Assembly (NCBI GenBank): GCA_029783825.1
Contig: JAREIK010001332.1
Location: 1-64,000, forward strand
Length of the DNA stretch: 64,000 bases
Direction of reading: 5' to 3'
Source of the DNA: Sapria himalayana
Lineage: Eukaryota; Streptophyta; Magnoliopsida; Malpighiales; Rafflesiaceae
The stretch's first letter is position 1. Every line of letters begins with the position of its first letter. This document shows, piece by piece, positions 55,341 to 64,000 of the stretch. The translations under genes were made by a program, and so were the position numbers. The notes below the pieces were generated by a model, which saw only the letters and a list, made by a program, of their open reading frames with translations, had not been told where the DNA came from and searched no databases.

Positions 55341-56543
55341 CTCTATAAGTGAGTATTGTTTTTTATTTAGTTTTTTTAAATCATTTAATTAACTTAGAAC
55401 ATAATTCTTAAACAAAAAAAATAAAAAATGATTAATAATAAATTTAATGATAATAAAATTAATATTAACGTACCATAGATAATATGAATAATGATAATAT
55501 TACGGAAAGATCGGAGGCCAAAACCATAATTTTTCTCATTGCCTCAACTCAAATTTAAAAGCCTAAAAAATAAAAAACTAGAAGTACATATGTAGTTTGG
55601 ACTTACTTTAATAAAATACAAAATAAAAATATTAAGAGTATCGATGAATAATCGATACAATGCAAGTATTACAAAAATATATATACATGTAGGAATGTGT
55701 GTAAGACTAAGCACCTAAAGAGATATTATGATCATTGTACCAAAAAATACAGTACATTGGATTGTAGGAAAACACAACTAAGTGGTACAATCTTTGAGAC
55801 TGAATCTAATTTAGTTTCTTTGTTGATCTCCTTCATATACTACGAGTTAGGAAGAAAAGACATGATCAAACTGATTATCATGATAGATCTTTTAATTAAA
55901 TTTTCAAAGGATCCTATGATAGTCAGTATTATACTAACATATTTTTAACTTAGATATCAAATGATTATTAGGTACACAAATAAAAATGACATACTAAAAT
56001 ATTAAAGTTAAACAAATAAATAATAACTAATAAATTTAGGTAATATAATAACATGATATCCGTGAAGCCCAATATCTGTACTAGTTACAACGATGTACCT
56101 TTTACATGTCTCACCGCCTACTATGCAAATTCTAAACTGACACTCGATAAAAAAATTTTAGGATTTTCAAAGATTCTTCAATCTCATTATTACTTTGCCA
56201 TAAATAAGTGCATTATAAAAATCTTTAGAGATTATCATATTCAAAATAAAATATCTAATATTATATTTAATAATACATTTAACAATTGAATAATAAATAA
56301 TATGTTTGTTGGAATCATTATAAATGAACTATTAGGAGAAATTTTTTATATTAAATGGTAGATATATGTGTCACATCATTAACTTGATAGTACAAATAGA
56401 GATAAAGATTATTTATCTCACTTTAGAAAAAATATATAACTCACTAAAATATCTTTAGTCACATAGCAAACAACATAAGTTTGGAAGTCTCTGTTTGTTT
56501 GCGAGTTTAAAGAAGAAGAAATTCTAAATATGTGTGAGACACC
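55341..56543. other. Unassigned AT-rich DNA left of the hAT element
   Basis: Frames at 55697-55948 and 56053-56289 are open but have no recognisable motif. The first weakly resembles the minus-strand sequence at 26800-26990. Confidence 0.4.
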
Positions 56544-57285
56544 GTTGGAATCTGTGTTTTTAAAGGTGAGTTTGAGGCGCGCCATGATGCGTGCCTCGGA
56601 GCGAGGCGCCGATAAAATGCCTTGAGGCATTTGTCAAAAAGCTTAACTGCTCGACGAGAAAAAAATCGAATTGCTCAATGAGAAAAAAACCTAATTGCTT
56701 GATGAGAAAAAAAGAAAACGCAAACTATATTGGGGAGACTCAAGCGGCGACTGCTCGATCATCTTGGCTTCATCTCCAGACTCCAGTTATCTCTTCATCC
56801 CATCTATCTTCAATCTCTCCCTCTCTTCATTTCTCCACCCCTTCCTCCTGAGCCATTCTATCTAAAAAACGTAACAAAAACCTAACAAAAACATAAACAT
56901 GAACCCTTCTATATTCAGAAAAAATCTCCCCCAGTCCCAACCCCTAGTCCCCAACCCCTAGTCTCCAGCCCCCTACCCCCTACCCACTACCCACTGCTCC
57001 ACTAGCTCATTTCCAGCCCCCTGGTCCACTAGCTCTTTTTTTTTCAATTAAATCGGAGCTCATGTTTACTCTATTTTTTTCATTAATTTTTTTTTTAAAT
57101 CCAACAGCCATATAAACCAATTTCATTCTTAATTTTATCTAAAAAATATTGATTTTTTAAAATTTAAACCAATAAAATTCTGAATTTCATTTTTAAATTC
57201 ATTTCAATTATGTCTTGTTATTATTTTTTAGTCAATTATATTGTTATATAGAAATGTGATTATTATTTTTAATATTTTTTTTAGA

Positions 57286-57717
57286 ATGAGTTCCTCTAAT
57301 TCGAAAAATTCAAGAAAAGATTTTGTGTAGAAATATGTTATTGAAGTTTCTGGGAAGTAATATTTGAGATGTAAATTTTGTAATCAAAGATGTACGAGAG
57401 GGATGAATAGACTCAATCATCACATAGTCGGAACTCATCATGGTATGAAACCATGCCTCAAAGTTAATGAAGATGTTAAATTGAAATGCAAAGATGCATT
57501 AGCCAATTTTAAGGATCAAAAAATGAAAATAAATAAATTGCTCCAAGAAATTGGTATGGATCCAACTTCAATGCATGAGAGTGCATTGTCCAAAATAATT
57601 GGTACCTTAGGGAGTTGGAGTGGAAGTGAGAGTGGGAGTGAGGAACCTATTTCTAGGGAATCTATGGATAAATTTACTACTTCACAACCTCATCAAAGTA
57701 CTTCAAATTTAAGGTGA
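57286..57717 (+). pseudogene. hAT transposase N-terminal part with BED zinc finger
   Basis: ATG at 57286, directly after a TTTTTTTAG acceptor, starts M-S-S-S-N-S-K-N-S-R-K-D-F-V, then TAG (57328) at the position of the Trp that opens a BED finger, K-Y-V-I-E-V, TAA (57358), then L-R-C-K-F-C-N, H-H-I-V-G-T-H-H-G (57361-57450): Cys2/His2 metal ligands of a DNA-binding BED finger. A Ser/Glu-rich linker follows to a TGA at 57715. The two early stops make it inactive. Upstream 56600-57280 is 5' untranslated and intron sequence. Confidence 0.85.
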
Positions 57718-59330
57718 AAGCAAGAAGAAAGAAAAGAAGTGGGTAGAAAAATTAATAGGTTTATGTATTCAAATTGTCTCTCATTCAACATTGTGAATGA
57801 TCCTCATTGGATTCCTATGATGGATACTGTTACAAATTTTGGGTCAGGTTAAAGCCTTCCTCTATACACGAATTGAGGACATTAATTCTTAGAGAAGAGG
57901 TGAATGACCTAAATATCATTATGAAAGATCACAAAAGAGCTTAGAAATAATATGGATGTTCAATTATGTCAGATTGTTGGACAGATGGAAAGAGTAGGTG
58001 CCTTATCAATTTTTTGGTGAATTGTCTTGCTGACACTTAGTTTATGAAATTAATTGATGCTTTTAATACAATAAAAAATAGAGAATTGATGTTCAAATAT
58101 CTTGATGACATTAGTTGAAGAAATTGGGGAGGAGAATATTATGCAAGCTATCACTGATAATGCCTCTAATTATGTGAATGCTAGAATGAGGCTTATGAAA
58201 AAAAGAAGAATGTGGTAGACTCTTTGTGCTGCACATTGTATTGATTTGATGTTGGAGGATATTGGAAAGATAACTGTTCATAAAACTACACTTGCTCGAA
58301 CTAGGCAAGTGGTGAAGTTCATATATGGGCATACTTGGGTTCTTAGCTTGATGAAAATATTTACAAAAAATCATGAACTTCTTTGTTCAGCAATAACACG
58401 GTTTGCTACTTCATTTCTTACTCTTCAAAGCATTTATAAGCAAAAACAAGCTCCTATTACAATGTTCTCCTCAGAAAAATATTGTTCAAACAAATAACTA
58501 AAAAGATAAAAGGTGTGAAAGCTCGAATTACAGTGTTGTTTGATCTAATTTTTTGGCATCATGTTGCTTTTTGCATAAAGACCATTATTCCATTAGTTAG
58601 TGTCTTGAGAGATTGATTTAGAGAAAAGATCGGCTATGAGTTATATTTATGAGCTGATGGATTCTGCTAAGGAGAATATTACATTTAATTGTGAGGGCGT
58701 GGAGAGAAATTATGACTCGATTTGGAGAAAAATTGATGCAAGATGGACTTCTCAACTTTATCGTCCTTTACATGTAACAAGTTACTATCTTAATCATCAA
58801 TTATAGTATGAGGATAAGTTCTCTAATATTGATGAGATGAGGAAGGGATTATTTGAATGCATGGATAAGATGTTGGATTATCAAGAACGTTTAAAAGCTG
58901 ACATTTAGTTGGACTCATTTGATCAAACAATTGGTGAATTTGAGAGTCGTATTACAATTGATTCTCGAACATTAAGAAGTGCTACAAGTTGGTGGATACG
59001 TTTTGGGTGTTCAACACCATAGTTGCAAAAGTTTGCTATTCGAGTCCTTAGTATTACTTGTAGTGCTTCGGGATGTAAAATAAATTGGAGCACATTTGAA
59101 TCGGTAATATTTCTATTTTTGTAAATTTTTATACATATATTTCTATTTAAATGTTACAAACTTTATTTCATTTTAACACATAAATTTCTTTATTTTATTA
59201 TTTGTAGATACATACAAAAAAAAAGAAATAGACTTAAACATCAAAGATTGAATGCTCTAGTGTATGTAAGGTACAATACTAGATTGAGAGAATAAAATCT
59301 ACAAAGAAAACAAAATGTTGATCCAATTTT
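57718..59330 (+). pseudogene. hAT transposase catalytic region (DUF659) and dimerisation tail
   Basis: Continues across stops: F-N-I-V-N-D-P-H-W-I near 57787, S-I-M-S-D-C-W-T-D-G near 57964, then L-I-N-F-L-V-N-C; F-K-Y-L-D-D; Q-A-I-T-D-N-A-S-N-Y-V-N-A near 58145; C-A-A-H-C-I-D-L-M-L-E-D-I near 58230; S-A-I-T-R-F-A-T-S-F near 58390 (T-R-F-A-T is typical of the family). 58970-59100 encodes W-W-I-R-F-G and L-Q-K-F-A-I-R-V-L, the C-terminal hAT dimerisation region, and a last exon from 59209 has K-R-N-R-L-K-H-Q-R-L-N-A-L. DUF659 carries transposase catalytic residues. Frameshifts and stops throughout. Confidence 0.85.
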
Positions 59331-60529
59331 GGTAGAGGAGATTGATTCGGATGATGAGTAGATTGCGGAGAAAGAAGATCCCCTCCTCCCTCTTGAACTT
59401 TGTTGGCTTCAGGATGATGAGTTATTCATTGTTAATGATATTAAAGTTATATCATCCGACTCCCAACAAACTCAAGCATCATCGGATCACATGATTTCTT
59501 CACATTACTACAAAAGGAAACATAATAAAGCACCAAGTACTCAAAAATTGAAGTCATAAATTTGATTAAATTTAATAATAAACTTATAATATTTACACCT
59601 AATCAATAATTTATGCTAAGTATAAGTGGAGGCAAAGACAAAGAGGTGTTCAATTTGATACCAATTGATAATGATGAAGATTTACATGAAATAAGAATAT
59701 ATGATAGTGAATATTTTCTTACTTTTAATACATTAGATGAGGATGATGATGCCCTTTGAGAGGATGATTTAAATTAAAACAATTTACTCTAGTGTTCTTA
59801 TTTCATGACTTGGTTATGTCTTTTTGTTAAAGTTTGAAACTATAAGTATAGTTGAATCTATTTTTTATTTTATGACTTTGTTATGATTTTTTGTGAAAGT
59901 AATGAACTAGTACGTTTTTTTTAATAATTCTAAAGAATAATTTTCATGTTTTTATTTATGCTATTTTATTTTATATTTTTTAAAATATTAATTAATTATA
60001 TATTATGAGCCTCAAAAAACTTACGCCTCAAAGCCTCGAGGCTTACGACTCGCTCATGAATACAAAAACGCATCGCCTTACGCTTTCACCTTTTAAATCT
60101 TTGGTTGGAATTATACTTACAACATTTTGGAATCATATATTAGATACAAATACAAGATATTCAACTACGTTAATAGTAAAAGTAATAAAATTATTTATTA
60201 ATAACAGAGACTGAGATACAATAATTTTATTTATGAAATTCCTGAATATTTTTTATGATATGACGAATATGTATGTCTATTTATATTCTCACCACTTGCA
60301 TTACACTCAAGTACATATGCAATATTAATAACATATTTAAGAAATTTAGAAATGATCATGTATTTAGTGACATGATTATCGAGATAGTTACCAAGTACTT
60401 AAAATCAAAGAAGCATGGATACAACAGTGGCATGAAGTGTCCATGTGTAGGATACGTGTATACATGTTGGACACACATCGGATATGTCTTTGATATACCA
60501 CGTGGCATATTGTTGACAAAATTGTGAGG

Positions 60530-60672
60530 CGATGGGGAGGGAGGGAGGGGGGTGCAAAATTTTGTGGAGTGGCGAGTGGGCACGATTTTGTGGGGGGGCG
60601 GGGGAGGGTTAGGATTTTGTGGGGCGGCGGGGGAGGGTTAGGATTTTGTGGGGAGGGGGGGGGGGGTTTCAA
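60530..60672 (+). repeat. G-rich minisatellite with quadruplex-forming potential
   Basis: GGGGAGGGAGGGAGGGGGG at 60534-60552, then about 29-bp units GATTTTGTGGGGCGGCGGGG plus GAGGGTTAG (60583-60660), ending in a run of 12 or more G near 60655-60666. The Pro/His-rich minus-strand frame across it is a repeat translation. Confidence 0.88.
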
Positions 60673-60679
60673 TAAAATA

Positions 60680-60835
60680 AAATAATTATAGAATATTATT
60701 TCATAAAATAAGATAATTATAAATATTATTTTATAAAACAAAATATTTTTATTTTATAAAATAAAATATTTTATTTTATAAAATATCTAATATTTATAAG
60801 ATTATTATAAATTTTATTTTATTTTATCAATAAAT
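60680..60835. repeat. AT-only palindromic stretch
   Basis: Dominated by ATTTTATAAAAT and its overlaps, for example TATTTTATAAAATAAAATA near 60750-60775. Could be a decayed MITE; no termini identified. Confidence 0.55.
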
Positions 60836-60839
60836 GACT

Positions 60840-62090
60840 TAATAGGGGTTTTTATTGGAGTGCACCCCAAAATACCAATCTTTGAGAGTATCTAAAATAT
60901 ATTTTCTTTATGACAACATAATACCTTTATTGTCATGAATCACTTCAATCCTGAGAAAGTATTTGAGTCTCCAAAATAATCTATAATATACCCGTGTATA
61001 TCAAATAAGATAATTAAAACTGAAATTCTCACAAATTAAACTCTCAAGACTACTTTAGGTCATATAAGACATGCCACAATTTAAAAACTAGATCTGAATA
61101 CTTTATCTGGACTCAAAAATTATATACTTGTTTCATATATATTTCCTCATCAAGATTGCCATGAAAATAAATATTCTTTATATTTAACTAATATATCATC
61201 AATTTATGAGAAATTATTAGTGATACAAGTAAAAAAATTAAGATTATCTTGGTCACCAGAAAAAAAATATTTTAATAAACTATAAAAGTCTGATAAAATC
61301 TTTCTACAACAAATTTCACTTAAATTTTCTATGAAATTCACAAAATATATTAAGTTATCTTAAGTTTCAACTCTATTATACTCTCGAATATCTAAATGAA
61401 TCAAATCGAATGAGCCTTTTACTCACAAATTTGACGGATAATTTTGAAAGTTCTTATATGTTTTTCTATCTGATAGACCTTATCATCTGATATAAATGCA
61501 TCTCTAATACTTAGATCCAAAATTCTAATAAAAAACAAATAACCAGGCCGAGAATAAAATTAAAATAATCAAAGATACTTAAATACCTAATTAATATAAT
61601 TTTTAATAGTAGAAGAGAAAACATACATTTAATCCAATTTAATTCTAAATAAAACCATCATTAAATTTTTCTAAACCTATAAAATATCAATGAAAGATAA
61701 AATATTATTAGAACTGAGCTACTTAGTAAGACAATTCACATAAAATAAATTATTCGAACACAAAATAAAAAAAATTCAATATAGAAATAAAATAACAAGG
61801 TTAATGTTACCATAGAAAAAAATTTTAGATATTTTATCATTAATTATGACAAGATCAAGAGAGAAGAAAAAAGATAGTAAACAACATCAATTATATGAAT
61901 TGAGTTATTTAGCAATATAATTCACATAAAATAGACTATTCAAATACAAAAAAAAAAATAAATCTCACGATACAAATAAAGCACCGAGGTCAATGTTACC
62001 ATAAAAAAAGTTTTATATATTTTATCATTAACTATAACAATATTAAGATAACAAGAAAAAAAAGGTAGAAAACAACAAATAATTTAATGA
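60840..62090 (-). mobile_element. Ty1/copia remnant: RT end back to integrase
   Basis: Minus strand: L-K-Y-F-L-R-I-E-V then G-I-M-L-S and R-K-Y-I-L-D-T-L near 60870-60985 (copia RT, usually Y-F-L-G-I-E-V and R-K-Y), an E-E-I-Y-type decayed block near 61150, F-V-N-F-I-E-N and S-F-D-L-I-H-L-D-I near 61320-61420 (integrase). 61711-62082 may come from the gag/protease side. Many stops. Confidence 0.65.
61711..62082 (-). repeat. 186-bp tandem duplication in the copia remnant
   Basis: Two diverged copies, 61711-61896 and 61897-62082. Shared words: GA(A/T)NTGAG(C/T)TA.TTAG, AATTCACATAAAATA, AATGTTACCATA, TTTTATCATTAA. Confidence 0.75.
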
Positions 62091-62229
62091 TGTGATTATT
62101 TACTCGAGTCAATCACCCTTAATTAAAAGTAATATGGAGATTATATATAATACACAAGACTCTAACTTTTAGCATGAGATATAAGAGAAATTAATATATC
62201 GATAGTCTTACTCTCAAAATTCGAAAATG

Positions 62230-63060
62230 TTGCATTTGATAAGTCTCGAAAAGAAGACCTACCACCCATGGATGAATGCACTGGCTAACACATCAAGGCA
62301 TGCCCTCAAATGTATGCATGCAACACAAGAATATTTGTATCATTTATGATATGAATTACATAATCATATATTAGACTTTCTGTGCCAGTACACCCCACAT
62401 AATAAGGTTGTAGAAAGGAAGAATAAATTTTCTATTAAAATTAATAATATGCTCCTCTTAATTAAGACTTCCAAATCTAATATCTTAGAGAGAGATTATG
62501 GAGTCTATCTTTTAGAGTCTTTGAGAGTACTTGCTCAGCTTATGGTCCATCTCTAGGGAATGATAAGATGAGACCTAGGGCTATGAGATGTACAAATATT
62601 TTTCTATTGTCTAACAGAATTTTAGCAAGTACTGCATTTTATTTAAGCAAGACCCCAATTTTATAAAATCTAGGAAAAATAAGATACTAAAAGATACATT
62701 TAGACCCTTTACTTTTTCTTACTCCATTGTAGTTTAACTTAGACTTCCAGTTTGATCAGAGAATCATTCGTTGACTACTTTTGAACTTGTTGGTCCACAA
62801 TATAATAACACACCTATAGAGACATTATATTTATCAAATATATATATGAGGTTGACTCTAAAGAGAACAAGATTAACCAAGTAGAGAAATCTACCTTAAA
62901 CCTAGACAACACAATAGTTTGTAAGTCCACTCTAATTATAGTCCAGAATAAGCTAGAGACTAGGAGACTTGACCACAAAAACTCTAAGTCTATACTAAGA
63001 GAAAAAATGCACACTACCTAGTCAGAAGAGAAGCAAATTTACCGAGAATCTATGATGCTT
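62230..63060 (+). mobile_element. Ty1/copia remnant: integrase and integrase-RT linker
   Basis: 62382-62428 translates C-A-S-T-P-H-N-K-V-V-E-R-K-N-K, the copia integrase signature (C-x2-T-P-Q-Q-N-G-V-x-E-R-K-N). 62570-62700 decays through P-R-A-M-R-C and L-S-N. 62780-63010 is the linker with a V-Y-T-K-R-K block at about 62990, as in 26518-26545. Opposite in orientation to the copia remnant immediately to its left. Confidence 0.7.
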
Positions 63061-63753
63061 CTATTAGTCTCTTTAATCTTAATCTTCTAATCACCTTCCA
63101 AAAGAAACAACAAAATTGAACTCATTAGTTGATCTTTATTGTTTTGTCATACTCAAGTTTTGTCCATTGTTTCACCTCCTTTATTATTTATCTTGATGAT
63201 ACTGAATTATTCATGTCTCATTCTCAGGTACTATCTCATCTAGAATGTCACCAAGTCATGTTGAAAGCAAGTCTCATCGTAAGAAAAGATTTGTTACTAA
63301 ATGGTTTACTCAATATTTGATATAAATTATATAAATATTTTCTGTCCAATAATTAAGATGGTCTCCTTATAGATTCTTACTTCACTAATAATATCTCACA
63401 AGTAAAATTTATGTAAATTAAACATAAAGAATATCTTTCTTCATAATAACCTTTAGGATGTGTATATGAAAAAATCATATTGGTTTTGAACCACACAATT
63501 AAACATAATTTGTATCTTATAAAATATATTGTATGACTTGAAAATAATCACTAAGAACTTGATTTATGAAAATTTCATAAATAATCATCATGTTTGATTT
63601 ACATCTGTGTTATAGATTTATTTTTTGAAATTTTTTTGATGCCAGGATATTTCTGTTTGTAGTGTACATTATTGATATTTTTATTATAATAAATTAAACA
63701 TACATAAACTAAAATAAAACAATAATACTCATATCAAGTCCATGAATCATATG
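63061..63753. other. Unassigned AT-rich DNA
   Basis: May include further decayed copia sequence (63100-63300), but no diagnostic motif is readable. Confidence 0.4.
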
Positions 63754-64000
63754 TAGAGGTGTCAAATGGGCCGGGCCGGCCCGGCCCAGCACGAGGCACG
63801 GCACGATAAAAAAAATGTGCCCGGGCCCGTGCCGGGCCCGGGCGAACAAACCACGTGCCGGGCCGTGCCCGGCACGGCACGCCGGCCCGCGTGCCTGCGT
63901 CGTGACTCGTGACCCAACCGGGCCCCGCCCCCGGTAAAAAGACCGCGGGTCGGGTCCAAACAGACCCGCCCCGCCCCGCCTGCCCTGCCTTGCCGTGAGC
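63754..64000. mobile_element. GC-rich hAT MITE, cut by the window end
   Basis: Begins TAGAGGTGTCAAATGGGCC and continues with GCCGGGCCGTGCCCGGCACG words and the GACCGCGGGTCGGG arm (about 63941), all shared with 5147-5528. CpG sites are well kept, so this copy is young. The left target-duplication copy would be ATCATATG; the right one lies outside the window. Confidence 0.9.

Larger units (their letters stand above)
56552..60103 (+). mobile_element. Complete hAT transposon (BED/DUF659 type), 3552 bp
   Basis: Flanked by GTTGGAAT on both sides (56544-56551 and 60104-60111), an 8-bp target duplication. Ends CTGTGTTTTTAAAGGTGAG and CTTTCACCTTTTAAATCTTTG are inverted repeats with a few mismatches. 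Just inside, GAGGCGCGCC...GCGAGGCGCC on the left and ACGCCTCAAAGCCTCGAGGC on the right give further subterminal complementarity. It encodes one broken transposase gene in plus orientation. Confidence 0.93.

Noticed and set aside
60583..60660. GGGTTAGG words resembling telomeric repeat
   Set aside because: The unit is about 29 bp with GATTTTGTGGGG; plant telomeric TTTAGGG is not repeated here.
1..64000. tRNA, rRNA, bacterial operons or an intact host gene
   Set aside because: No cloverleaf with A/B box pattern, rRNA core words or multi-exon non-transposon coding region could be seen by eye. A tRNA scan and protein search would be decisive.

Overview
The window looks like repeat-rich intergenic DNA from a flowering-plant nuclear genome. 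It holds plant-type L1-like LINEs whose ORF2 ends in a zinc-binding domain plus RNase H, plant CACTA (En/Spm) transposase modules (Transpos_assoc, TNP2, DUF4218, DUF4216, Transposase_24), a BED/DUF659-type hAT transposon, GC-rich hAT MITEs and decayed Ty1/copia fragments. Plant-style introns survive in the CACTA coding region. I found no bacterial features, no rRNA or tRNA genes, no CRISPR, and no convincing intact host gene. The MITE family and general composition are compatible with a monocot, but the sequence alone cannot fix the species.

Layout. 1-2815 is the 3' part of a plus-strand LINE (LINE-A). Its tail runs straight into a 1.3 kb array of a 9-bp unit (GAATAAGAA), which abuts exon 1 of an old CACTA element (4150-37626). 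That CACTA carries a clean 382-bp hAT MITE (5147-5528, 8-bp target duplication). Its second gene is split by a 26.8 kb inner CACTA element (9639-36400). The inner element has CACTACAAG termini, subterminal repeats at both ends and a near-perfect 3-bp target duplication. It has in turn collected two LINEs (LINE-B at 13.79-20.03 kb with an inverted 5' part, and LINE-C at 27.23-31.32 kb with a 15-bp target duplication), copia fragments, decayed hAT MITEs, minisatellites and a broken Gly/Ser-rich reading frame.

37.99-47.18 kb is dominated by three more GAATAAGAA arrays (one inverted relative to the others) separated by LINE 3'-end fragments. 47-56.5 kb has unassigned AT-rich DNA, a minus-strand copia RT/RNase H remnant (50.94-52.65 kb) and the left end of a larger hAT. 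56552-60103 is a complete but mutated hAT element with an 8-bp target duplication. The last 4 kb has a G-rich minisatellite, two oppositely oriented copia remnants and a GC-rich hAT MITE cut by the window end.

The main biological theme is insertion history. Three to four layers of nested elements can be ordered from target duplications and restored reading-frame context. The GAATAAGAA satellite repeatedly sits on LINE 3' termini. Those termini share a small conserved hairpin followed by a TAA-rich tail, which suggests that the arrays grew out of LINE tails. Coordinates without a target duplication or terminus are approximate to tens of bases.
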